DNA from: Phoronis ovalis
Taxonomy: Eukaryota; Phoronida; Phoronidae
Assembly (NCBI GenBank): GCA_028565635.1
Contig: JAOXYB010036351.1
Coordinates: 1-13,738 of the forward strand
Length of the DNA: 13,738 bases
Direction of reading: 5' to 3'
Numbering within the stretch: the first letter of the stretch is position 1; each line of letters starts with the position of its first letter. The translations under genes and the position numbers were made by a program. Positions 1-10,365 of this stretch are shown in pieces. A model generated the notes under the pieces. That model did no database searches. It saw nothing but the letters and a program-made list of their open reading frames with translations, and was not told where the DNA came from.

Positions 1-137
1 ACAAGTCAAAATGCAGATTGTTTGTAATGTTCATGTAAATCACTTTGAAGATTTTCCCTCTATTATCAACCTTACAATTCTTATACATATAAAGATGGCT
101 TTACAACTACAGAAACTATATCATATGATGGGCATCT

Positions 138-153
138 GTCTGCACCCGCAGAC
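138..153. repeat. Short perfect inverted repeat (6-bp arms, 4-bp loop)
   Basis: The sequence gtctgc-accc-gcagac is a perfect small hairpin in a locally GC-richer patch of the intron. It sits inside sequence that looks like part of an old interspersed repeat. No function can be assigned. Confidence 0.5.
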
Positions 154-374
154 CTCTTGTTATATAATTTTCCTAACTCCACCCTTTTTAATACCAGTTT
201 CTTTGAAATGCATACCCCTTTCTCATACCAATAGTGAAGCCTTAAAATATTAATTACAGCAACTCATATTACATTATAATGACAAAAATAATCTTTTATT
301 ACCTAAGTAAACAATTTGTATCTTTATATGCATATATCCACTAAATTATGAATTTACGGTAAGAGACTGAAAGT

Positions 375-600
375 TGGAATTTGGCAACCCAGCTATTTTT
401 TACTACCCTTTTTTCCAGCACTTTTCATCGGAAGCGGGTAAATGTAGACTCTTTCTCATACCAAATGGACCTGAAAACAATCCCCTTTTTGCTCAACTTG
501 AAATCTTTCAAAGAGTGACCCTTTAGTGCTGAGCATACCCAACTACCTTATACAAATGGGAGTGTCCATCCCAGCGTTGTAGATCACCATGCTCAAATGA
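375..600 (-). repeat. Degenerate interspersed repeat, related to the 5579-5926 element
   Basis: Read on the minus strand, 528 down to 483 gives 'aaagggtcactctttgaaag' followed by a 'caaaaaggggattgtt'-like stretch. This parallels 'aaagggccactttttaaaca' and 'ccgaaggggtgattttt' at 5791-5836 on the plus strand. Minus-strand 'ggtatgagaaag' occurs here and again near 205-232, suggesting a second fragment of the same family. The similarity was judged by eye and the borders are approximate. This style of repeat is one I associate with bivalve genomes. Confidence 0.45.
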
Positions 601-957
601 AAAACAGGGTCATGTAAATTCATTATTCACCACATCTCATTCATTTTATTAGTAATATCTTCACACACTGTATAATCCAGGATTTGTGGTTAAAATAGGT
701 GCTTTTTCCTGTTTCCTGTTTAAAATATCATTTGTATAATATGGTTAAAAATACTTGTAATAGCATTTTTCACTATACAATAAACAATTCTATGCTGTTG
801 TGTAATTCAGTTTAATTATATTATGTGATCCTCTGTTGGTACAAAAAGTTGTTGCTTATATTTCTGACTTTTCGAGCTGACCATGCATACATTAATTTAC
901 ACTATATAGTACAGTCATAAAAAACATGCACAAACATTATTTTGCTTTACTTTATAG

Positions 958-1018
958 TTACACCACTATGTGGGGAATCCTCCATGTTCCTTTACAGATA
1001 AAAGATATACATGAGCTT
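958..1018 (+). CDS. TBC1D19: TBC1D19 exon a (human residues ~178-197), linker before TBC domain
   Basis: The first base completes a codon split with an upstream exon outside the window, and 20 whole codons follow: YTTMWGILHVPLQIKDIHEL. Human TBC1D19 has FRTHLGLIQVPLKVKDIPEL here, matching at G, VPL, KD, I and EL. The acceptor is 'tttgctttactttatag' at 957 and the donor is CTT|gtaagt at 1019, a strong consensus, leaving phase 0. A second AG at 996-997 ('cctttacag') would give a 21-base exon, but the homology running through it shows that 958 is the real start. The region precedes the TBC domain and has no known catalytic role. It is one of the shorter exons here, at 61 bases. Confidence 0.88.
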
Positions 1019-2504
1019 GTAAGTATATCATTACATTTATTTCCATAAAAAAAGTCAAAAGTTTATACAATTAGGGTGTATTCTTGTAGTCCTTGTCTAA
1101 TTCAATACTTTAATTCTGATTAAATCTTGTTAATATGTTGTATCTAAACAAGAAGATCACATTACATTTAGTTTAACCTTGTTATGTCAGAGATTTTATA
1201 ACATCATTTTACAATCTTTGATATCTAGACATTTTATATAAAAAAATATATATTGAAGCTAGACAGTTCTGTTAAAATATTACTTATTTTTTCACCCAGT
1301 TTTAGCTCAATTTATCTTGGAAATGATTTGTATTGAAGACTGAGTACTATTTTAATTTTAGAAATGGGAATTAAGAAAGATAAAGTAGATATTTGTCTCC
1401 ATCATATATATCTTTTTAATAATTTCTTCAAACTCCATAAGCTGCTTCTCCATGCAGTCACTAAGCCTTATCTGCCCATTACAATCAGTAAAAAGCAATT
1501 AGTGTGGAATTGAAAATTGCCTATAAATTACATACAAGCAGGAAAGTTTTGACTTTTGAATGATAAATGCTCAACTCCACTTCAAGATCATCTTGCTTTT
1601 AGCTAAATACTGTCAAACTGTCATACTTTCTCTAAATCAGTGTATTAATTAATTGATATTTGTGTAAACTCATATGAGCTGACATAATGTTACTTTGGAT
1701 GGTTAGTTTTGTTAATAGAATTTACTCGTTTGTTGCTGCTTTTGTATCAGAAGTTTGTAGCCCAGAGGATAATAACATCCAGTGTTAATGAAACAGATAA
1801 TTGACTTTACTTCAAAACTTGCCTGTAAAGACTGAAACACAAACCGGCTTTTGCTGTGCAGATTTTCTTACTTGTTAACATAAACAGATGCTGTGTTGCA
1901 CTTATTGACACTTGAATTTAAATATTGTATATAACATTGAGGAAACTTGTATGCCTTTTACCCTTATGTGAGGTGAGGAATTATAATAGATGACTTGTAC
2001 ATTTTATATTTATTTTATAAAACACTGACAAGAAAGTATCTGCCTGCATAATGTTCAGCACCAATTATGCTAGTGGGTGAATAACCTCGTAAAAGGAGGC
2101 TTGAATCCCCTGTTCGTGTATCTCTTTGTAGTCTGATATTCCCATTGAAGTAATAGCTTGCTCTACATATCTCAGATCTGTATTCAACCATTAATTGAGT
2201 TTTTTTTCTAATAAGTAGGGCCCTTCCTAAGTTTCAAATTTTGTCCACCAGGGGATATTGTGAGATTTGTGGGTACCCTTGTATTTTAAAATTAACCAAC
2301 AATGAAAAATACCAGTTTTTCTTCAAAAAAGTTACTTAATATATTTATCAATAAATATAATTTTCGTTTACACATGCCGTTGTACAGTGCAATGACTCCT
2401 GTTTTGACCCCAATATCCCCATATGTTGTGTATGGTAATTTGAAAAAATGAACTAAGAATTGTCCTCTTGCATTTTTTTGTTTTAAGACTGTCAATGTTT
2501 GCAG
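1019..2504 (+). other. Intron, 1486 bases, phase 0
   Basis: The intron begins gtaagt and ends tttgcag. It is AT-rich and I see no repeat, RNA gene or exon inside it. A minus-strand open frame of 67 codons at 2292-2495 has no recognisable motif and is what chance predicts at this base composition. Confidence 0.85.
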
Positions 2505-2616
2505 CGTTTACAATATAGTGAGATGTCTATCAACCAACCACAGTGCGGTATTGATGATGATGATGAAATTCCTGCAGATCTGTTTGAAGGTGATAGGACA
2601 AAGCTTGCCAAGAAAG
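2505..2616 (+). CDS. TBC1D19: TBC1D19 exon b (human residues ~198-234), just before the TBC domain
   Basis: This exon encodes 37 residues plus one base. It starts RLQYSEMSINQPQCGID, aligned with human KECFVELGLNIGQLGID, and runs on through an acidic DDDDEIPADLFE stretch to KLAKK. The acceptor is 'gtttgcag' at 2504 and the donor is AAAG|gtatgt. An acceptor at 2487 ('ttgttttaag') also exists with a better pyrimidine tract, but it would start the exon in the wrong phase for exon a. An ATG at 2523-2525 lies in frame, yet homology continues on both sides, so it is internal. The segment leads into the TBC domain. The DDDD run is more acidic than the human counterpart. Confidence 0.9.
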
Positions 2617-2988
2617 GTATGTTGAAGCAAATTACCGCACAGTATTATTACCAGAAAAGTTTACATTCAAAAGTTGTTACAGAATTTCAGGCCTTCTAGA
2701 TCTAGGATATATGAAACTCTTGAGTTTTATATATATCCTAACTTTAATCTCGCATCTTTAGACTTAAATTTGCAGTCTCATGCAGAAATACCCCTACGAT
2801 TCAAACTTACATTCCTACTACTCCAGTGATCAACTTTTTAGTTTTAGTGTAATGATAATTTAGTAGTCTAATTTTATGGCAATTCTTTTGCTACATAGTA
2901 TTGATGCTGGCATTGATTCCAAGTAAAATATTGTTAATGGAAACAAATCTAGGGTTTGCTTAAAATTTGCAAGTTTCTCTTTTTACAG
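2617..2988 (+). other. Intron, 372 bases, phase 1
   Basis: The intron starts gtatgt and ends with the pyrimidine-rich acceptor 'tttctctttttacag'. It has no other structure of note. Reading through its start from exon b meets a stop (TAG) at 2697-2699. Confidence 0.88.
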
Positions 2989-3101
2989 TGATAGGAGCTA
3001 ATCATGCTCCACTGGTTCAAGAATTTTGTAAGAAGGGTTGTCCAACTGGGATGAGAGCTGAACTTTGGTGTCAGATGCTAGGGGTTGAGATTGATGATGC
3101 T
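2989..3101 (+). CDS. TBC1D19: TBC1D19 exon c (human ~235-272): TBC domain motif A
   Basis: The first two bases complete a GTG (Val) codon begun in exon b, and 37 codons follow. The segment contains KKGCPTGMRAELW, the TBC motif A (the G-P-x-x-x-R-x-x-x-W signature that opens TBC domains); human has RQGSPTALRAELW. The tail, GVEIDDA, is the least conserved part. The acceptor is 'tttctctttttacag' at 2988 and the donor is GCT|gtaagt at 3102, leaving phase 0. Intron and exon signals are both strong. Directly downstream is the longest intron of the window, and the exon-c/exon-d joint falls in a variable loop where the human protein is about one residue longer. Confidence 0.93.
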
Positions 3102-5578
3102 GTAAGTAAGCTGACTTTGGACATGTTCTGATATACATGGTGCCACAACATAAACACTATATGCAGCACTAATAGGCAATACATTTGATATAAATCTGGT
3201 ATTCACCTTTTCAAAAATGTCACATTTGTCACCTGTTGATGAATTAAAAAAATTTTGATTTTAGACTTTGTAGCCACCCTTATTCTTTTATTAGTTTGTA
3301 ATTGCCAATAAATGTAACTAGCAGGATTTGCCTAATCTTAAGGATTAGTGTCAACCTCATATTAAATTAATTGCCCTTCACTGGGATCTTAAATATTATC
3401 CATAAAACCATAAGACCCTGTTTTAGAATAAGGTGGTTAATTTCAATTATTACATTTAATATCAGTACAACTTTTAGCTTTAAAAAGGAAACAGTTGAAT
3501 ATGTTTTAGCAAATTGTTTCTCTACATACCTACTACCAGTAAAAAAATGTGTAACACTTTATAAAGATGTCTCCATTTGTTTGTGTTACATGGCTTGTTG
3601 CTGTATGTCACCTGCATATTTTTTGTAGATGTTTACAGCCAAAATGTTTCTTTAACACATTATTTGTGTTGTGACATCCTAATTTTGAAAAGTACTACTG
3701 TTACTTGTTGGAAACATTGTTTACATTGAAGCCGATATCTAACTTGTACTCCTGTTGTGCTTCAAATGGTCAATGACTTTTTTAATAATTAAAAACACTT
3801 CTTATTAATATATAGTATCTGTTGTATAGAAATATTTTGGTACATTAACAAAGTTTTATTTTTTATTAAAAGTGCCGCACCTGAGGTGATATTCAGTATT
3901 TTCAGTAGCTGATAAAATTGCCTAGACTAAATTTAGCATTTCATTACTTTACTAAAGTACGACTCTGAACAGTGGAAAAAAAAGGAATAATTACATTGGA
4001 GGCAATTATGCTGATGTTCTAATTTTAGTGAAAAATGGTGATCATGAACTTTGCAGTATGCATTAAAAAGTGAATGATGAAAAATTTCTTTTCCAGACTC
4101 CTGTAATTATTTCTGTGTTAGATCTCATCTTGAGTAAATTTAATCCAATTTAGTACTAATTCAGTATCTCGTTTTAAAATTCATGGTTTGATGTCATCAT
4201 AGAATAGATAATTTCTGAATAATGCTTCTGAGTTTTGTTTGGAAGTTGATAACAAATCCCGATGAAATGTAGACTAAGTTTATTTTCATTGTGCTTTTTA
4301 TTAAACTGATGCTTTCTACTCGAATTGCCTAAAGTGATGATAAATTATAATTTTTTCAACTGTGTAACCTATATCTACTCATGATATTGAAATGCAAGAA
4401 TTGGTCCAAAATTCCCATTTTATAAATTTCAGTACTAAAAATGATTAATTTATTGATAGTACTGTTATAAATGAAGAAATAAGTGTAAAATTATCAACTA
4501 AATTATCAACAAGCAATATACTAAAGCCTCATATAATTAGTCCTTCTTTAGTCTGTAGACAGGCTGGACAAAATTATGACCTATATAATGTTTAATAAGT
4601 AAAGGTAAAGTTTTTGTACAAGTAAAACCAAATATTAAATTTTAATTAACTAAAATAATGGTTGTGTGTTTACAAGAAAGTGCTTAGTACATGTAGTATC
4701 AGAAAGAAGTGTAGTCAAGTGTGAGTAGATGGATTGGGAGCAACATAGAATAGCCAGCAGTCCAAGACAGCTAAATCTACCATAAATGCCCACAGCTCAG
4801 TTCTTATTATCAGTATGTTAATTAATGATCTATGGTCAATTAAGGTAACAGCTAATAATTTGCAGGAAAAAGCCATTCAAAACACATGTTGGCTATAATT
4901 TTCTTCTGCTTCAAAGATGAGCTGGTCTTGTTTTTGCATATTTTGGCTAATTATCGTGAAAGAAACTGAATCAGATCATTGTCTTCAGGGAATAGAAATG
5001 GCTATTGAGTTGTAAAATATTTCATTTTTAGAAATAATAATTTGATACATTTTACGTAATTATGAGCTCATGTTGCTAGAAAGTGAACATGATTTAATTG
5101 CTCTTTTTATTCCAGCTGGAACTTTCATAATAAAGAAAGCATGTCAAATAAATCATTGTGGCCCTGAGCTACCTGCCCACACACTGTGACATATACAAAA
5201 GCTGTAAACCTTTCACATACAAGTCTAAAAATTCTTTAGAAATTAATCAAATCATAAGGTATAGATATGACATATAGGGATGAAGAAAAAATAAATATAA
5301 ACTCAAATTGGCAGTACTTATCTACTGCATGATAATAAGATATATCACATTTAAAAAAACAGGACAAGCAACTAAATTTCGATTAGCTTATCACCTGTAG
5401 AAACATTATTACATTACAACAAGCAGTTGTCTTGTCACAAAAAGTAACTTGCAAAAATGATGAGATTTTAAGTAGACCAGATGTTATCATGTTACATGCT
5501 ACTGCCTGAAAATATAAGGTGTTCATTTACTAAATATAACCACTCTGTTATATAGCCACTAAAAGTATTAGACATATA

Positions 5579-5926
5579 TCCACCTGGGGGGGGGGGGGCA
5601 CATGGGTCAAAGGGTGGGTCCACATGAGCAAAATAATTATGTGTAAGTGTGCTCTTGTATTCCCTGTTAAGGGCTAAGTTTGGCTAAATATTGGCAAATA
5701 GAGTGTTATTTCTGGGATGTAGGTCTTCCAAAGTTTTGTTTTCAGATACAGATGCATATTAAAAAAAGTATAAAAGCATGTTTTACTGTCAAAGGGCCAC
5801 TTTTTAAACATGCAAATCTGCCGAAGGGGTGATTTTTATGCAGACTATATACGTATTTAGGGGCCTTTTGAAAAACCTGTGTTCACCCATGTCAATCCAA
5901 CCTTTACACAAGTGACCCCCGAAGGA
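5579..5926. mobile_element. MITE-like element with long imperfect terminal inverted repeats (~348 bp)
   Basis: The left end reads tccacct, then 13 G, then cacatgggtcaaagg, and continues to gtgggtccacatgag. The reverse complement of the right end reads tccttc, then 5 G, then tcacttgtgtaaagg and ttggattgacatggg. The two ends align over about 40 bases with roughly three quarters identity apart from the G-run length. The interior has no coding capacity, so this fits a non-autonomous inverted-repeat DNA transposon (MITE). Both flanks are TATA-rich ('catata' left, 'tgtatata' right), so a target duplication cannot be defined. Part of the interior (5791-5836) resembles the minus strand of 483-528. 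I cannot name the superfamily. Confidence 0.65.
5586..5598 (+). repeat. Homopolymer run of 13 G in the left arm of the MITE-like element
   Basis: Thirteen consecutive G occur in an otherwise strongly AT-rich intron. The matching position of the right arm has only five C, so the run has probably expanded by slippage after insertion. Such a tract can form G-quadruplex-like structures and is prone to length errors in sequencing and assembly. Confidence 0.9.
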
Positions 5927-6078
5927 TGTATATAAAGTTGTGTGAAAGTAGTAAAAATCACCTGAATAATCTGTACAAATGTGAGTACTTACCTGTTAGT
6001 TTGATAAACCTGTATGTTATAAGTTTATACTGTAAGTTTATTGTTAATACTGATTATACCTACTGGTTATAAAGTTTA

Positions 6079-6099
6079 GTTATTATTATTATTATTATT
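6079..6099 (+). repeat. ATT trinucleotide microsatellite (~6-7 units)
   Basis: A run of 'tta/att' triplets follows 'aaagtttag' and ends in 'attattg'. It is a short simple repeat in the large intron with no sign of function. Confidence 0.85.
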
Positions 6100-8950
6100 G
6101 TAATTGTAATCCCTGAAATGATACAATTGTGTTGTCAAGACAAGCATCCTGAAAATGTGTATGATTTTTTTCTTTGAAAAGAATTACAGAAGTTAAATGT
6201 ATATCAGAGAAAACACAAACCACGACCATATTACTTGTTATTCTGCAAATACTTTCTTTGGATTAATAAGTGCATGCTGTATATGTCAAGAGTTCAATAG
6301 GAAAATGTTTGTTTCCTGTTTCAAGGGATGAAAATATACTACCCCAAACATAATATTCTCCATCTTTGAATTTTATATTGGAACCAGGAAAAAACAAAAT
6401 CATTAACATTAGTAATAACTTTAATGATAACCAATGTCCAGTTGGTAACCCAGAAAATTATCATCAAAACATACTTATTTAAATATTTGTGTTCACTTTA
6501 GTGAGTCAAGGAGATGCTTGTAAAAACTTCTGATGCATGGAAATTATGGTACTAAACAGTCTAAATGTTTACCAAAACTGGCTGTCTCACTACAAAACTC
6601 ACATGCCTAGTTCAGAGCAGCCATGTTAAACCTTGGTGCGCAAACCATGTAGCAATTATCGAAACATTATTTAATGCATGGTTGGGGTTACCATAAAAAG
6701 AGAATTGACCCTAAAATATTTGTATAAATTATTATATGGCGAATACTGTGGCACAAGTATTTACATTTTTAAGGTTGCTGAACATCTTTGGTTTTTACAT
6801 CAATCTGTTTAAATTTGTTTATGTTTCATTTACCTTGAATTTTACCTATTCTAATTGCTTTAGCATTGCCTTAGAAGTGTTGATTTTCTCATCTGGGTTA
6901 ATTATAATGGTATTGTACTGCAAAATGAATGTTTTGCAAAAAAAAGTATGCACAACATTAGGAAAAACAAAGTCAACCCTTTTACCATTTATCAGCTGCA
7001 TTTCTTATTATTTCAACATTCCTATAAATTTTAATTTCCATTCCTGAATACTCATCGCACACACAAAGGAGATACTAACTAGCTATATGATATATCTTGT
7101 TCTTATTTAGTTGAAATACAATGTCTTACTCTCAGAATTTTGTGAAAAAAGTAGTAAGAAATCCTCCCAATTATTTGTAGCTTAACTGAAGTCTTTGATT
7201 CAATAAAATGTCTAGAAATGTGAAAAAGAAACTTGTCAATTTGTTGTGTGGAGTCCATGGGGGTGAAGTTCTTAAATATGTTTTGAAACTTTAGAATCCA
7301 ATATGTATAATACCTTAACAACAAGTTTATTGTTTTTTGATGGTGTCAATTGATATGAAAATAACTGTCTGTAGGCTACATTATTATACAATGCAGTCAG
7401 TTTTTGCCAACAACTATTTCTAATAGTACCTGTTATACTTAATTAAGTCTAAATAAAATTGTTAAACTTATAGATATATATGGATCAAGTTTAAAATCCC
7501 AATTTAACTTATTTGCTGCTTAAACATAAGATAAGATAAAAACAACAGGAGTCTATACTCAAACTAGGTTGTAAAAAGAAATGTAGTGGATTTTATTAAT
7601 TAAAACTTTTTTAAATATTTTCGTGCTTTATACTTAAGAGTGATATCAAAGTACAACTTCATATATTAGATGTCAGTGTTTAACCTGAAGTATCTAAATG
7701 AGTATTAATTAATAAGATAAGAATTCCAGTAAAATTTCTAATTGTTCTAAGATTCCTTACTTTTATATCCCCTTTGACTTATCACAATTATTGCTCCCAT
7801 ACAGACTAGCCAATCATTCATCATAACTGGAACCCTATAGACTTTAAAAACTGACAAAAAATAACACCTCCATACTCATTTTCACAAAACGTAATTTTGA
7901 GTATAAACACATGTTTTAACAGCTTCACATTCTTAAAACATGGATGTACAACACTAGATTTTTTTTTAAATTTCGAAAGGTATCATTGTTTTATAAAGAA
8001 GTTTTATAACTGTTTATAACTTTTCCTTCACATATGTTTCAGTTGTATATCAAACATTTGTTAAGTCATAAGATAAGCTATAATACCTTTATAAATTTTA
8101 ATTTTTTTTTTGTAGTACCTTGCCAGAAATATATATTGTCCAGTGTTATAACATTGTCATCAAAAAATAAACCATTTTTTAGTATTGTATTTGAGTGAGT
8201 GTTAAAACTTTTTTACGCATCTACTTTTTAAAATGTTTTTATGCAATATATTTTTAATATATGTTGTTCAGGTATTTATGACACCGAATTTCCATCAACA
8301 ACTAAATAATAACAAGAATTTTTAGAGCAGTAATAAAATATGAAGTTACCTACCTTTAGCTTTCAATTTCTTAGTTTGTTTAAAGAACAAATTCTATAAT
8401 TGAAATTGCTATTCTATATCTCTGTTTCTCATTTATTAGGGTACATGGTTATCTATTACTAAAGCCATGTGCTGGGAATTTTGATTGGTTAATAAAGTGG
8501 ATGAATCTATTAACTCTTTGCCTTAATTGTAGGGAGACTAGGTTATTGGAAACATTATTACAAATGTGGAAAAAGTGTCATGCTCTTATCATTTTGTTAG
8601 ATTATTCGTCCGTGAACAAAAACATAATTTCTAAAGAATTTCTCGATAAATTTATTTTCAATTTTATTATGTACACTCATCTTTTGATTAATTTTTTAGC
8701 TGTGTATATTGCTATATGGACCATAGTTTTTTTTGTTAAGTTGCTGTTTGTTAAACCTAATTAGTGAGAAATACAGGATCTTCTGGTTATAATGAGTCTA
8801 GTCCCTAAAAAACAGCTGATTACAGAATCAATTTGTCAGAGTAACTTAACTTTACTATGAAAAAAAAATAAAGTAAGATTTTCCTCAAAAAGTATTCTGA
8901 AGTTCATTTATTAGTGATGGTAAAACATTTCATGCATATTTTTATATCAG

Positions 8951-8986
8951 CAGGAATGTTCATTAGATGACATGGATTTAGTGAGA
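8951..8986 (+). CDS. Candidate cassette microexon (12 codons) in the large TBC1D19 intron
   Basis: A 36-base segment lies between a tandem acceptor ('tatatcagcag', a NAGNAG site) and a perfect donor, AGA|gtaagt, at 8987. It is open in the phase-0 frame of the surrounding intron and would insert QECSLDDMDLVR between exon c (…EIDDA) and exon d (DYLFYEQ…). Using the second AG would drop one residue. Length divisible by three, correct phase and strong donor make it a plausible alternative microexon in a variable acidic loop of the TBC domain. It is not in the human protein as I recall it. A chance match is quite possible in a 7-kb intron. Confidence 0.3.
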
Positions 8987-10290
8987 GTAAGTCCATTATT
9001 TTACAATCTCTATGTTAAGGCAAAAACAGCTACAGATCCTTTTAAACCAATTTTCAATTTTGCATAAATCCTCATTCTAAGACAATCTATAATTTGAAAA
9101 TTCAAAAATGTCCTGATTTGGTTTTGCTAAAAAGAGCCTTGTAGCAAATGCTAAATAGCGTGTAATTTCATTACAAAATGTAATATATGCTATGCATTTT
9201 GTGTCAAAATGTGGTTACTACAACACCTATGTCCTGCTTTTAAGGATACAAAAAATACATCTGTCATGTGTAAGCCCAAGAAAGATATAAAGTAAAGGAT
9301 CACTGATCTTCATGAAATTCACATTTGTATAGTATGTCAGACAGTATTCCTACAGAAATGGACATTCAACCTTCATTACTTCAGGCGTAATTAAAGATGT
9401 TTATATTTACATTTGGTCAATGGCTTTTTATCATCTTAATACTGATAAACTATAATGTTACCAAGTTCCTGAATTAGTCTTTAATTTGACCATGACTGCA
9501 TTTAAATTGCATTAAGCTTAATATTTAAAATGCTTTAGTCTGGATTGTCTGTATTTCTGGAATATATTAAAGTTAGTTAAATTCAACAGCTATTAAATTC
9601 AATGTATACATATATCGATCACATGTATGCAGTATAAAATAATAACATGTACTTGTCAGCTAGCTGTAGTAACACTGATTCAATTTAAGTTGGAATTATA
9701 AATAACTGTATATAATAATCTTTAAACACAGTTGCAAGAGTGTCATTCCAACAAAAATAAATATCATTTGTTAATCTAAGCACAACCAAGGTACAATGAA
9801 CTTGTAACATCCTACAGAATACAGTCAGGTAACATCCTATAGTGCTCATTATAACAGCTAGCCTTAGATACCTGTGCAAAGAATTTAGTCTGCAATAAAT
9901 TTATTTGTTATATTTTAATTTCTTATTTAGTCAGAGTTTACCAATCAGAGAAATTATGTAATGAGCTGAGTATGTTTTACTTATTATGCCCAACCTGCCA
10001 GAATTATATATCAGGAATCACTGAAAAGCAACCAACTACAAAAACTCTATTAATAAATGAAGACTTATGCAATACTATAGTGTTAATTTATTATATTCTA
10101 AGAAAGATTGCATATAACCATTCTTTCACTAGGAAACAGTACATTTGGGTATTTGATTTCTTTCTTTTCTGTTTTAAAATAGTCTCTGTTAGCAAAAACA
10201 GTCAAAGTACAAGATTTTTTGTTATAATTTAAAGAATGGTCAATTTTATTTATCAAGCTAAATTTATTGGTGTATACCCTGTTTTTGCAG

Positions 10291-10365
10291 GACTACCTAT
10301 TCTATGAACAGCTAAAGACCTATGTATTACAACATGAGATGTTAGTGGACAATCTAATATTTAAG
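10291..10365 (+). CDS. TBC1D19: TBC1D19 exon d (human ~274-297): TBC domain, first half of motif B
   Basis: Exactly 25 codons, phase 0 at both ends: DYLFYEQLK, then TYVLQHEMLVDNLIFK. Human has VLYYEQLKTNVIQHDLLVDSLIYK. The exon ends in the middle of the TBC motif B (I-x-x-D-x-x-R): I is at 10357-10359, and the D is the first codon of the next exon. The acceptor is 'gtttttgcag' at 10290 and the donor is AAG|gtacag at 10366. The downstream intron is short (356 bases). The fit to human is high and there is no doubt about the frame. Confidence 0.93.

Larger units (their letters stand above)
1..957 (+). other. Intron (3' part) with degenerate repeats
   Basis: This is non-coding AT-rich sequence upstream of the first visible exon, ending in the acceptor 'tttgctttactttatag' at 957. 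I found no exon in it. The part from about 130 to 600 is less AT-rich and repeat-like: it carries two related segments near 205-232 and 447-470, and a segment (483-528) resembling, on the other strand, the inside of the repeat at 5579-5926. An 81-residue open frame at 11-253 has no recognisable features and is expected by chance. Confidence 0.75.
3102..10290 (+). other. Large intron, 7189 bases, phase 0
   Basis: The intron begins gtaagt and ends 'gtttttgcag'. It contains a MITE-like element at 5579-5926, a short ATT microsatellite near 6079-6099 and a candidate 36-base microexon at 8951-8986. Outside these I see only AT-rich sequence. Open frames at 3371-3628, 6736-7047, 8501-8764 and 9972-10232 (plus) and 7103-7324 and 9685-9879 (minus) are short, biased to codons expected from AT-rich DNA, and match no family I know. 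No nested gene, tRNA or other RNA gene was recognised on either strand. Confidence 0.85.

Noticed and set aside
335-356. Possible upstream exon encoding LNYEF before a ggtaaga donor, recalling human NPNYEN
   Set aside because: Only NYE matches, there is no convincing acceptor, and the surrounding frame is not conserved. The upstream exon is probably outside the window.
998-1018. A 21-base microexon using the acceptor at 996-997
   Set aside because: Homology to human continues upstream through that acceptor (…GILHVPLQ), and 958 gives a consistent longer exon.
2292-2495. Minus-strand open frame of 67 codons (also those at 7103-7324 and 9685-9879)
   Set aside because: They are short, AT-driven, and have no motifs or splice context supporting antisense genes.
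3371-3628. 85-codon cysteine-rich open frame after exon c
   Set aside because: The cysteine spacing fits no known domain, the frame starts at a non-ATG codon or an unremarkable one, and it lies wholly within the intron.
6736-7047. 103-codon plus-strand open frame in the large intron, hydrophobic, starting with ATG
   Set aside because: At this base composition roughly 7-8% of codons are stops, so over six frames of 13.7 kb about one open frame this long is expected by chance. The composition (F, N, L, I, Y) is what random AT-rich DNA gives, and no family is recognised.
8501-8764. 87-codon plus-strand open frame, apparently membrane-like C-terminus
   Set aside because: The hydrophobic look comes from T-rich DNA. 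There are no splice partners in phase with TBC1D19 and no recognisable motif.
9972-10232. 86-codon plus-strand open frame just upstream of exon d, beginning with a CPTC-like stretch
   Set aside because: There is only one C-x-x-C, with no partner for a zinc site. It is not connected in frame to exon d and its composition is as for random intron.
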